Origin: a virus
Direction: 5' to 3' (one strand)
DNA length: 21,445 bases
IMG/VR virus record: IMGVR_UViG_3300030104_005030
Span: 1 to 21,445 of that record
Each line of letters begins with the position of its first letter. The first letter of the stretch is position 1. The notes beneath the pieces were generated by a model, which was not told where the DNA came from, did not search any database, and saw only the letters and a list, made by a program, of their open reading frames with translations. Of this stretch, positions 9,034 through 15,674 are shown piece after piece. The translations under genes were made by a program, and so were the position numbers.

Positions 9034-9315
9034 TTATCGTCTTCTAGTAGGCATTCTTGGAGCTTTTGATTTACTTTTTGCCTTGTCCATTTCTTCTTGC
9101 TCTTTCTTCTTTACATCATGAAGTCTTTTCAAGTAATATCTTCTCAGATGGACAGGCATTTCGTATAACGCATCCCAGGTGAATCCCCCATTGGAATGAT
9201 ACGCTATATCAAATAGCGAGTTGTGCAGAATGGGTCTGTAATCAGACCCTAGGCCAAAAAAACTGAACGGACATTGGCATTTTAACAGTGTACTCTTCAC
9301 CATCGTCTTCGCCAA
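9034..9315 (-). CDS. C-terminal extension of the tail assembly chaperone, probably made by frameshifting
   Basis: This frame is open for 93 codons from a TTG at 9315, or an ATG at 9303, neither with a convincing ribosome binding site. The protein-like part starts only at the overlap with the preceding gene. From residue 21 it reads GLGSDYRPILHN, then 'GGFTWDALYEMPVHLRRYYLKRL' split by a strand-helix pattern, ending in a Lys/Arg-rich tail. The 'FTW..LY.MPV.LR..Y' helix is a pattern I associate with the second (T-type) part of phage tail assembly chaperones. A slippery U7 at 9256-9262 and a hairpin just after it join this frame to the upstream gene by a +1 or -2 shift. The product would be about 361-362 residues (288 plus 73). 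I therefore read it as a frameshift-expressed domain rather than a separately started gene. Separate translation, like T4 gene 51, is the alternative. Confidence 0.75.
   Translation of the reverse strand: MAKTMVKSTLLKCQCPFSFFGLGSDYRPILHNSLFDIAYHSNGGFTWDALYEMPVHLRRYYLKRLHDVKKKEQEEMDKAKSKSKAPRMPTRRR
9232..9262 (-). promoter_or_regulatory. Programmed frameshift site: U7 slippery run plus hairpin
   Basis: In the coding direction, CAG is followed by seven T (9262-9256), a six-base spacer GGCCTA, then a perfect 7-bp hairpin GGGTCTG-ATTA-CAGACCC (9249-9232). The zero-frame TGA stop (9244-9242) lies across the stem-loop junction. The zero-frame codons are CAG TTT TTT TGG. The downstream frame reads TTT GGC CTA, which is +1 (equivalently -2) relative to zero. 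A phenylalanyl-tRNA on the second TTT can re-pair with TTT either one base forward or two bases back, so both shifts are chemically easy. The spacer and hairpin match the usual layout of stimulatory structures. Confidence 0.75.
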
Positions 9316-10120
9316 AGAATGTGTAATCTAAATCTATATCAGGAGATACGTCATTGATATACTCTCTGAAAGCTAAAGAATCTCTAGAAAGAAATTCATT
9401 ATCAACAAATTTAGAAATAGCTAATCTGTCGTATTCTCCATCAACAGATACAATCATATATTTTAATCTAGTACTCAACTCTGGGTTAACACCGTTTATT
9501 TTTCGTCTAGATTTTTTTGCAGCTTTAATTTCATCTTGAATTTTCTTTTCATCTCCGTGAGTTAAAAGCTTAAATTCTATAGTTCTTTTAGAGGCAGGAA
9601 GCTTATATTCAAACTTATTTTCTCCACTACTATATAGAGATTCGTTAAATTCTTTAGCTTCAAATTGAGTTAAGTCGATAACCTCTTTTTGTTTTTCTCC
9701 ACTAGATGGATTTTGTAATTCTACCTCATACTGCTTTCCATAAGCTAGTACCCTTGCTGCAATCATAACAGCATTTTTATCACCTACAAGTAGGTCATTG
9801 TAATTTATAGGACTAACTATTAAATTTCTCAATAATACATCAATAACAGTACCATTTTTTATTAGGTTTTGAGAAGTAAGAATATCCTCCTCTTTTGCAG
9901 TCATATATTTTATTTCTATAGTACCTTCTGAAAGAACGCTATCCTTTGGATATAACATTCCTTTTGATGGTAAAGGTATAATTTCTGTTGGAAATTTTCT
10001 TTCCGATTGTGATTGTTTTTTAACTTCAGGCGCTGCATCTTGAATAACTTGATTCTTTAATTCTTCGTCTGATAATCTTTGTTTATTTCCAGGATAATCC
10101 GGGTTTACTTCTTTTGACAT
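9242..10120 (-). CDS. Tail assembly chaperone / gp26-like T4_baseplate family protein
   Basis: This 292-residue protein begins with a charged, probably flexible tail (1-45). It then has 'FPTEIIPLPSKGMLYP' and 'IEIKYMTAKEEDILTS', the signature I associate with the T4 gp26/T4_baseplate family. The next helices (about 85-125) include 'LLRNLIVSPINYNDLLVGDK'. It lies between tail tube and tape measure genes, the conserved site of phage tail assembly chaperones such as lambda G/GT, which hold the tape measure protein before tube polymerisation. The start is supported by AATGGAGATAGAG before the ATG. The 3' end overlaps the next open frame by 74 bp and contains a slippery run and hairpin, so a minor fused product is expected. 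Family membership is fairly secure. The chaperone role is inferred from position and frameshift layout; T4 annotation calls gp26 a baseplate hub subunit. Confidence 0.8.
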   Translation of the reverse strand: MSKEVNPDYPGNKQRLSDEELKNQVIQDAAPEVKKQSQSERKFPTEIIPLPSKGMLYPKDSVLSEGTIEIKYMTAKEEDILTSQNLIKNGTVIDVLLRNLIVSPINYNDLLVGDKNAVMIAARVLAYGKQYEVELQNPSSGEKQKEVIDLTQFEAKEFNESLYSSGENKFEYKLPASKRTIEFKLLTHGDEKKIQDEIKAAKKSRRKINGVNPELSTRLKYMIVSVDGEYDRLAISKFVDNEFLSRDSLAFREYINDVSPDIDLDYTFFGEDDGEEYTVKMPMSVQFFWPRV

Positions 10121-10153
10121 AACTCTATCTCCATTAGTGTTTTATTCGTAACA

Positions 10154-10164
10154 TATATAAATAT
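10154..10164 (-). promoter_or_regulatory. Recurrent intergenic AT element, copy 2 (before the tail chaperone gene)
   Basis: The plus strand reads tatataaatat at 10154-10164, extended by further atat. It lies 34 bases upstream of the chaperone start and just beyond the terminator that ends the tail tube gene. That arrangement fits a fresh transcription start for the chaperone gene. It lacks the CAG extension seen in copies 1, 4 and 6. Confidence 0.5.
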
Positions 10165-10185
10165 ATATTTCCTGCAAAAAACAAT

Positions 10186-10215
10186 AAAAAATCCCAAACT
10201 ATTTGTAAGGGATTT
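10186..10215 (-). terminator. Probable intrinsic terminator after the tail tube gene
   Basis: In the transcription direction, AAATCCC (10215-10209) pairs with GGGATTT (10195-10189) around a 13-base loop. The second arm runs into T-rich sequence (GGGATTTTTTATTG). It lies 28 bases after the gp19 stop and before the next AT element. The loop is long and the stem modest, so termination may be partial. Confidence 0.65.
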
Positions 10216-10242
10216 CTTAAAATTATATAATAAATTATACTA

Positions 10243-10734
10243 TTAGTACTGTAGTATCCAGTAATCGCATTGGATAGTTACGGTAATTTCATTAGCAGCT
10301 GCTGTTTGCGTCCAGTCAATAGCTCCAAAATCTGCTGCAGTAATCATTGCACCTTTACCTGTCCATTCTTCTACTTTATCACCTACAGGACCAAGTACGT
10401 TGATTGTTACGTCTTTCTTATAGAAGTCTGCGTAACCATCTCTACCTGTTACTGATTCGTGGTGTAAACGTACCCATTCCATTACAGCTTGCGCACCTGA
10501 AGGTACAATTGGGTCATATAATACTAAATCAATTGTTTCCCATGTGGTTTTACCCTTCACGTATCTTGATACATTCATATGTTGTAATTCTAATGCTTCA
10601 GTTGCTAATTTTGGTCTAGCAGCTGTACGTATTAGATATGCTGGTATACCATCAACGTAGAATATAAATCTATTTTGCTGTTTTGGCTCAAAGGCCGTGA
10701 ACATTATTTCATTTGGATCGACTAGATTTGCCAT
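10243..10734 (-). CDS. gp19: Tail tube protein
   Basis: This 163-residue protein matches T4 gp19 (also 163 residues), which stacks as hexamers to form the inner tail tube. Recognisable stretches are 'FEPKQQNRFIFYVDGIPAYLI' with 'ARPKLATEALELQHMN' after it, the 'WETIDLVLYDPI' strand pair, and the C-terminal 'ITVTIQCDYWIL' strand. These follow the usual order of the tube fold: early beta-hairpin, central loop-helix 'AVMEWVRLHHE', then the closing sheet. The start has AGAGGAG upstream, in a leader identical to that of the sheath gene. It directly follows gp18, as in T4, and is followed by a hairpin terminator. That suggests it can be transcribed alone or by read-through from gp18. Confidence 0.95.
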   Translation of the reverse strand: MANLVDPNEIMFTAFEPKQQNRFIFYVDGIPAYLIRTAARPKLATEALELQHMNVSRYVKGKTTWETIDLVLYDPIVPSGAQAVMEWVRLHHESVTGRDGYADFYKKDVTINVLGPVGDKVEEWTGKGAMITAADFGAIDWTQTAAANEITVTIQCDYWILQY

Positions 10735-10750
10735 GTTTTATTTCTCCTCT
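10735..10750 (-). promoter_or_regulatory. gp19 leader with strong RBS, duplicate of the gp18 leader
   Basis: The 16 bases before the ATG read AGAGGAGAAATAAAAC, identical to the 16 bases before gp18. The AGGAG core sits about nine bases before the start codon. Sharing suggests matched, strong translation of the two most abundant tail proteins, or duplication of a leader. Confidence 0.75.
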
Positions 10751-10752
10751 TA

Positions 10753-10765
10753 TATATAAATATCA
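10753..10765 (-). promoter_or_regulatory. Recurrent intergenic AT element, copy 3 (before gp19)
   Basis: The plus strand reads tatataaatatca; in the gene direction TGATATTTATATA. It ends only 18 bases before the gp19 ATG and is almost contiguous with the ribosome binding site. If it is a promoter -10 box, the transcript leader would be only about 15-20 bases. Confidence 0.55.
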
Positions 10766-10778
10766 TCTTCGCTAAATT

Positions 10779-13676
10779 TTATTCTTCGAATGATGCACCA
10801 GTTCTCATAATGTTAAAGTCTATTATGATAAATTCAGCAGCTTTTGCAGGCTGTAAGAATATTTCACCGACCATTTGATTTCTGTCTACAACATCTGGAG
10901 TATTATTTGATTCATCCATAATAACTTTGAATGCATATAATCCTTGTTGTTGCTGTACAGTTTCAAGATATGGATTAACAATGTTTAAGAATCTATTTCT
11001 TGTTGCTGTAGTGTTATTTTCGAATACTAAGTATTTTGTAGAAGAAGCTATAAATTTCTTAAGTTTAATTAACAGTCTTCTTACGTTAATTCTGTCTAAT
11101 GCGGATGGTTTAGTTTGTAAAGTTTTTTGACCCCAAACACATACACCTGTACTAGGGAATACTGCAATTGGATTAACTTTAGCTTCATATAAATCATCTC
11201 TTTCTGCGTGAGTTAATCTTGTGTATACATCTAATACCTGACCTAAACTACCTCTGTTTAATCCTGCAGGAGCAAACCATGGGAAGGCAACTTTATCATT
11301 GTACGAGTATACTCCAGGTATTACAACCGAAGGCGGTACCCATACAAATCTATTAACTGTTGCATCAAGTATTTTAACCCAAGGATAATATTGAGCAGCA
11401 TAATTAGTGTCATATATTGCAGCTTGTGATGTTGCTGCTAGAACGTTGTCTCCATTTAATGAGTTAACACCATCAAATATGTAGAAACAATCACCTCTAT
11501 CTTCACATACTGTAATTACTTTATCTACAATATTAGATGCATTTTGAGAAAGTACACCTGGAAGAACTATAAGGTTAATATCTATTTCATCTGGATTAGT
11601 TACCGTATCTAAAGCTTTTTTGTACGCCTTGTAACCTGCAGCTGTAGTACTTGCAAAACTCATTCCAAATGTGTTTGTACTTGATAAGTCTTTTCCAACG
11701 TTTACTGGAGTAGCTGGATTAACACCATCAAATCCACCTTGGAAAGCTAAACTAAATCTTTTCTTATGTAGTGTACTGTCTAAGTTTATTTCACCACCTT
11801 CATTTCCATCAGTACAGTTAGATAATAAGAATGTTGAGTTGAAACCAACATTACCAGTATCACTAATTGGAGCTAGATAGTTTATCATACCATTATTAAG
11901 GACTGTCTCGTTAAAGTTAAATCCAAAGTATGTAGTTGTATTAGTAGCACTACTTCTAGACGTTACTAATGCAGCCTGAGGGTATGCGCCATATCCATCA
12001 TCTCCAACCGATTGAGCTTGTACAAATGGAGATAAGTAAGCTTCGTGACCGAATGGTACTAAAGCCTCAGAGTAAACTGCATTTCTAACATTTTCATGTA
12101 CTTCTACTCTAATATATTTAGAAAGATTGTTGTAATCACCTGCAACAATTAACTTTCCGTTAGCATCATAATATTTGTATTTATCTCCAATACGTCTAGC
12201 TATATAGTTAGGCGAAGCTGGATCTAAGCTTATGTTTGCGAATGATTCCATCGCAACAACTTTGTTGTCCGTGTCATCAAATTTTCTAACAACAACTGTA
12301 AAACTTCCATAATCTAAACCAGTGATACTTCCAGCCTTTTTGATAGACAATATACTAACTTTACAGTGAGTATTTGAAGTATTACCATGAGATAAAGTGT
12401 GGAACTTAAATAATGGAGAGTTTGTTGTTCCTATAGTTTGAGATACTACCCAAGGAGTAGCACCCGCTGCATATTCTTTACCAGTAGTAGTTGTATTTGT
12501 ACTAGTTGCAGTTGCAGCTGAGAAATTAACAGAGTTAAGTGATGCAGACGCTTTAGTGAAGCAATATCCACCACCATCATTATTAGCTGACGCTCCATAA
12601 GATTGAGAGTTAAATATTGAATACATGTATGCATCTTCCATATTAGCAGCTGTTCTACTTGCCTCTGGTATATGAATACCAGGACCAGAAGCTAATTGGT
12701 TTGGCCAATAACAAGAATTTGTTTTGTCATATGACCAAGTTACTGAAGTAGCACCTTTGAATGTAGCTAATTTCATTGTTCCAGTTCCAGTTAATGTACT
12801 ATCAAGAGCTGTTGCAACTCCAACTTGAGCTTCACCACCACCTAAAGTAGTAAGTGCTGCACCATATCCATTATGTAAGCAGTTTGTTGGTGCACCGGCA
12901 GATGAACCAGATTGAACTGTATAAGTATTTCCTGCTATACCAATAGCTGAAGCCGTTATCTGAACCATAGTATCATCTACATTTGCAGTTACGAATGTTC
13001 CAGCATGAGTGTTTATTTCAGCGGCTAAAGTTATAGCAGTAGCTGCCATGCTTGAACCAGTTAAAAAGTAAAATGGACCATAAGTATTAGTACCGTCAGC
13101 TGGCACTGTACCACCAGCGGCTATAAATCTATATTCATTATTTCCACCATCACCAATTTGAATTTCATAATTATTCTGTACACCGGCACCGTCTCCGTCT
13201 GCATCTTCAGGCATTGTAAATGCACCTGAAGCGTATGCACCTCCAGTAGGGGCACCAAATGTTATTGCTGTTTCTTCTTGAGTTGCAAGAAGGGCTGATG
13301 CGTGTATAACACCTAATAGGAATCCATCAGTTGTTGCGTTGTAAGAAGAACCAGATGGTCCACATGATGAACCTGAAGCAGTTAAAAATACTTGGTTATC
13401 TAATGAGTATCCGTCCAATCCTAGGACTCTTACAATAGTAACGCTTCCTGCACTTCTAATATATTGTTTTACTGTGTACGGTACGTATGTACCTGCTGTA
13501 CTTGACCCAAATTGTAATTCAAAGTCCGCCATGGAACGAACTACAACCGGTTCAAATGCTCTACCTCTTTCGGTTCTACCAATAATTGCCGCACCAATTT
13601 CACCAATTCCTACTGGTAAAAATGATAGGTCATTTTCTTGTGTAAAAACGCCAGGACTAACTATTCTTTCAGCCAT
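10779..13676 (-). CDS. gp18: Contractile tail sheath protein
   Basis: This 965-residue protein is a clear gp18-family sheath, which surrounds the tube and contracts during injection. The N-terminus reads 'MAERIVSPGVFTQENDLSF', then 'GIGEIGAAIIGRTERGRAFEPV', the standard sheath opening. The C-terminal part (about 790-965) carries 'FPWFAPAGLNRG', 'LTHAERDDLYEAKVNPI' and 'VWGQKTLQTKPSALDRINVRR'. It ends in the 'AEFIIIDFNIMRTG' strand, the region that forms the conserved sheath core. The protein is about 300 residues longer than T4 gp18 (659). The excess is mostly a Gly/Ser/Thr/Ala-rich segment at about 95-450. This contains a small domain (about 155-265) with the 'AAEINTHAG....VTA...' pattern seen as an insertion in other sheath proteins. 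The ribosome binding site and leader match those of gp19. Confidence 0.95.
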   Translation of the reverse strand: MAERIVSPGVFTQENDLSFLPVGIGEIGAAIIGRTERGRAFEPVVVRSMADFELQFGSSTAGTYVPYTVKQYIRSAGSVTIVRVLGLDGYSLDNQVFLTASGSSCGPSGSSYNATTDGFLLGVIHASALLATQEETAITFGAPTGGAYASGAFTMPEDADGDGAGVQNNYEIQIGDGGNNEYRFIAAGGTVPADGTNTYGPFYFLTGSSMAATAITLAAEINTHAGTFVTANVDDTMVQITASAIGIAGNTYTVQSGSSAGAPTNCLHNGYGAALTTLGGGEAQVGVATALDSTLTGTGTMKLATFKGATSVTWSYDKTNSCYWPNQLASGPGIHIPEASRTAANMEDAYMYSIFNSQSYGASANNDGGGYCFTKASASLNSVNFSAATATSTNTTTTGKEYAAGATPWVVSQTIGTTNSPLFKFHTLSHGNTSNTHCKVSILSIKKAGSITGLDYGSFTVVVRKFDDTDNKVVAMESFANISLDPASPNYIARRIGDKYKYYDANGKLIVAGDYNNLSKYIRVEVHENVRNAVYSEALVPFGHEAYLSPFVQAQSVGDDGYGAYPQAALVTSRSSATNTTTYFGFNFNETVLNNGMINYLAPISDTGNVGFNSTFLLSNCTDGNEGGEINLDSTLHKKRFSLAFQGGFDGVNPATPVNVGKDLSSTNTFGMSFASTTAAGYKAYKKALDTVTNPDEIDINLIVLPGVLSQNASNIVDKVITVCEDRGDCFYIFDGVNSLNGDNVLAATSQAAIYDTNYAAQYYPWVKILDATVNRFVWVPPSVVIPGVYSYNDKVAFPWFAPAGLNRGSLGQVLDVYTRLTHAERDDLYEAKVNPIAVFPSTGVCVWGQKTLQTKPSALDRINVRRLLIKLKKFIASSTKYLVFENNTTATRNRFLNIVNPYLETVQQQQGLYAFKVIMDESNNTPDVVDRNQMVGEIFLQPAKAAEFIIIDFNIMRTGASFEE

Positions 13677-13692
13677 GTTTTATTTCTCCTCT
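13677..13692 (-). promoter_or_regulatory. gp18 leader with strong RBS
   Basis: The leader AGAGGAGAAATAAAAC precedes the gp18 ATG. The same 16 bases precede gp19, while the other starts in the window have different leaders. The gp23 leader (AGGAGAAAATAA) is a close relative. Confidence 0.75.
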
Positions 13693-13731
13693 ATTGTGAT
13701 TATATAGATTGTTCTATCCACTATTTATCTA

Positions 13732-13746
13732 TATATAAATATACAG
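13732..13746 (-). promoter_or_regulatory. Recurrent intergenic AT element, copy 4 (before gp18)
   Basis: The plus strand reads tatataaatatacag. It is preceded on the plus strand by tatttatc, so this copy forms an imperfect inverted repeat. In the coding direction it therefore also contains GATAAATA (13729-13722), which matches the NATAAATA late promoter box of T4-like phages in the correct orientation. It lies about 56 bases upstream of the gp18 start. Confidence 0.55.
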
Positions 13747-13760
13747 GAATAGTCCAAAAT

Positions 13761-14090
13761 TTATTCTGATGGGGTAAATATTCCTGTTTCTATATCTAAA
13801 GAACCCTTTCCATATTTTTCAGTTAAACTCTTTGCAAATTCAACCTCTGTGTTTCTATTATCTGTGAAAGCAGATTCTAAATTATCTTTTTCTTTTGTTA
13901 AACTTTGCAATTCAAAATGTACCTGTCCCATCCTTAATGTTATATTGTCATAATTTTGTTTAATCGCCGTAATTGTCTCCAATTCTTCTTGAGTAAACTT
14001 TTGTACTGTATTGCTCTCTTGTTGTTTTGATTCAGCTTTTTCTTCTCTATGTTTTTCTAATTTTTGCTGAATGTCTTGGCTTATTACCAT
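13761..14090 (-). CDS. Small coiled-coil protein, conserved-type phage hypothetical
   Basis: This 109-residue protein is highly charged and helical. A Gln/Glu/Lys-rich N-terminus is followed by a coiled coil (about 35-90). It ends 'KYGKGSLDIETGIFTPSE', a short beta tail of the form 'KYG.G.(I/L)D...G.F' that I have seen at the ends of small coiled-coil phage proteins. The start is supported by AGGAGG eight bases upstream. It lies between the gp15-like and gp18 genes, where T4 has genes 16 and 17 (terminase), but it is not a terminase. A structural or assembly role is likely from context only. Confidence 0.75.
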   Translation of the reverse strand: MVISQDIQQKLEKHREEKAESKQQESNTVQKFTQEELETITAIKQNYDNITLRMGQVHFELQSLTKEKDNLESAFTDNRNTEVEFAKSLTEKYGKGSLDIETGIFTPSE

Positions 14091-14123
14091 GTCATAACCT
14101 CCTAAGTTTTAAGTTAAAAATTA

Positions 14124-15119
14124 TTATCTATTTCCGTGGCCCTTTAATATATCTAATTTGGGTATCATGCCACTTGCTTTATATTCACCCTCATTGTAAT
14201 AACTAGTTTTATTAGCTAATCCTGAATCTTCTATGTATTTTTTGGTTTGTAATCCTAATGCCTGGTTTAAGGAATCAAGATTTCCATATACACCATTACC
14301 CATAATTACCCTTGCTACACCATAAGACTTCTTATTAAACTGCGTCATATCTTTTTGTAAGTTATCAGGTATTATATATCCATTCATTTCAAGACTAAAT
14401 GTTGCTCTTACACCTCTATCTGCACCCTGTTCTAAATCGTTTGCTAAGTCAAATGAAGTCATAGTTGCCAAAAACTTAAAGTAATTATCTTTGCCCCAAT
14501 ACGAATTTGCTGCATAATTTATATCTTCTAATATTTTATTTTGGTGTCCTATAAATTCTGTGACCAATATAAGTTCATAACTTAGTTTTACGTAATCTGG
14601 AATAACTATATTATATGCTTCTACACTTGGATTTCTACCAACTAAAGCGTTAAAGTTATCATATCTATTTTTAGGGTTATATCTTTTTGTAGCAGTATAA
14701 TAAAGGTTTGGATTGTTTGCGTCTAATTTTGTAAAACCTTCTACCCTTTCAATTCCAGTTCTTTTATACATTAAAATTGGATATTGTATCTTACCAGTCT
14801 TATCTCTAAATACTCCACTTTTTTGTACAGATTTCCATCTTTCTGGAGAACCATACACTATAGGTACTCTAACTTCTTTATCGTTTTCTCTAACTCTAGG
14901 CTGAATAACGTTTTCGAAGTAATAGTAAATTGCTTCATCTATATCATATAAACCTACGTTAATTTCTTTTACATTATCTACTCGCTTTAATTGAGAGGCT
15001 CTATTTTTAGATATGGCTTTTCCTGCAGAATCAATCACACTCTTTCCATCTCTAGTAGATTGCATTTGATTTTCTACTACCTGTAAAGTTTCTGGTCTAT
15101 TTCTGTATGCTTGTGCCAT
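14124..15119 (-). CDS. gp15: gp15-like tail completion / sheath stabiliser protein
   Basis: This 331-residue protein fits T4 gp15 (272 residues), a hexamer that caps the tail and binds the neck. Matching elements are an early 'YYYFENVIQPRVRENDKEVR' segment leading to 'VPIVYGSPERW'. A central 'YDNFNALVGRNPS' is followed by 'IVIPDYVKLSYELILVTEF', and a late 'FSLEMNGYIIPDN' strand completes the set. T4 gp15 shows the same order: 'IRVPITYASKEH', 'SPIKMIYELSIFTRYEDD', 'LTFEVNGWMYP'. The N-terminal 50 residues and C-terminal 70 residues are extra. The ATG overlaps the gp14 stop by one base (TAATG), so translation is coupled. The order gp13-like, gp14, gp15-like agrees with T4. Confidence 0.8.
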   Translation of the reverse strand: MAQAYRNRPETLQVVENQMQSTRDGKSVIDSAGKAISKNRASQLKRVDNVKEINVGLYDIDEAIYYYFENVIQPRVRENDKEVRVPIVYGSPERWKSVQKSGVFRDKTGKIQYPILMYKRTGIERVEGFTKLDANNPNLYYTATKRYNPKNRYDNFNALVGRNPSVEAYNIVIPDYVKLSYELILVTEFIGHQNKILEDINYAANSYWGKDNYFKFLATMTSFDLANDLEQGADRGVRATFSLEMNGYIIPDNLQKDMTQFNKKSYGVARVIMGNGVYGNLDSLNQALGLQTKKYIEDSGLANKTSYYNEGEYKASGMIPKLDILKGHGNR

Positions 15120-15670
15120 TATTCATTATATAGGCCGTATGAGTAGCCTTCTCTTATATTTTCAAATTGTACTTTACTTTTTCTAGTTTGGTGTGTTTGG
15201 CATATAATTGAAAAAGAATTACCAAAATCGTCTCTTTGGCCTGAAGTATATCCTAAATCTGTGTCAGGAGTTTTTCCAACTATTAGCTGGTTTTCATTTG
15301 TAGCATCTATTTCCCAATATATATTATTCCACCAAATAACGTCTCCAACCTCTAATACAACATTTGCTGCTGGAGTTCCTATACTTCCTGTAGGTAATAA
15401 ATCATCTCTTAGGAATGCAAACGTTGCAGACTGATTTACATCTGGTCCAAATTCACTAGAGTCCCAGGTTTGGTCATCATGAGTTATTAAGCAATTAACC
15501 CTAACACCTTTTTTGTATATCTTATTTATTGCTTCTCCATACAGGTTATCATTGACATCATAGACAGAAGTTTTGAAAATATCTACTTCTGTATCTACCA
15601 AGTCATTTATTAGTTCTCTGTTAAGAGTTCTAAATAGACTTATATCTCTTTGTCCACCAAATAATGCCAT
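15119..15670 (-). CDS. gp14: Neck protein
   Basis: This 183-residue protein matches the gp14 neck protein family of T4-like phages; T4 gp14 is 256 residues, and shorter forms are common in marine relatives. Signature segments are 'FGGQRDISLFRTLNRELIN' at residues 4-22 and 'YGEAINKIYKKGVRVNCLI'. 'FLRDDLLP' and 'VGDVIWWNNIYWEID' followed by 'NQLIVGKTPD' complete the match. The protein joins the portal-filled head to the tail together with gp13. The start lies four bases after the preceding stop, and the ribosome binding site (TAGGG) falls inside the end of that gene. Confidence 0.88.
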   Translation of the reverse strand: MALFGGQRDISLFRTLNRELINDLVDTEVDIFKTSVYDVNDNLYGEAINKIYKKGVRVNCLITHDDQTWDSSEFGPDVNQSATFAFLRDDLLPTGSIGTPAANVVLEVGDVIWWNNIYWEIDATNENQLIVGKTPDTDLGYTSGQRDDFGNSFSIICQTHQTRKSKVQFENIREGYSYGLYNE

Positions 15671-15674
15671 TTAA

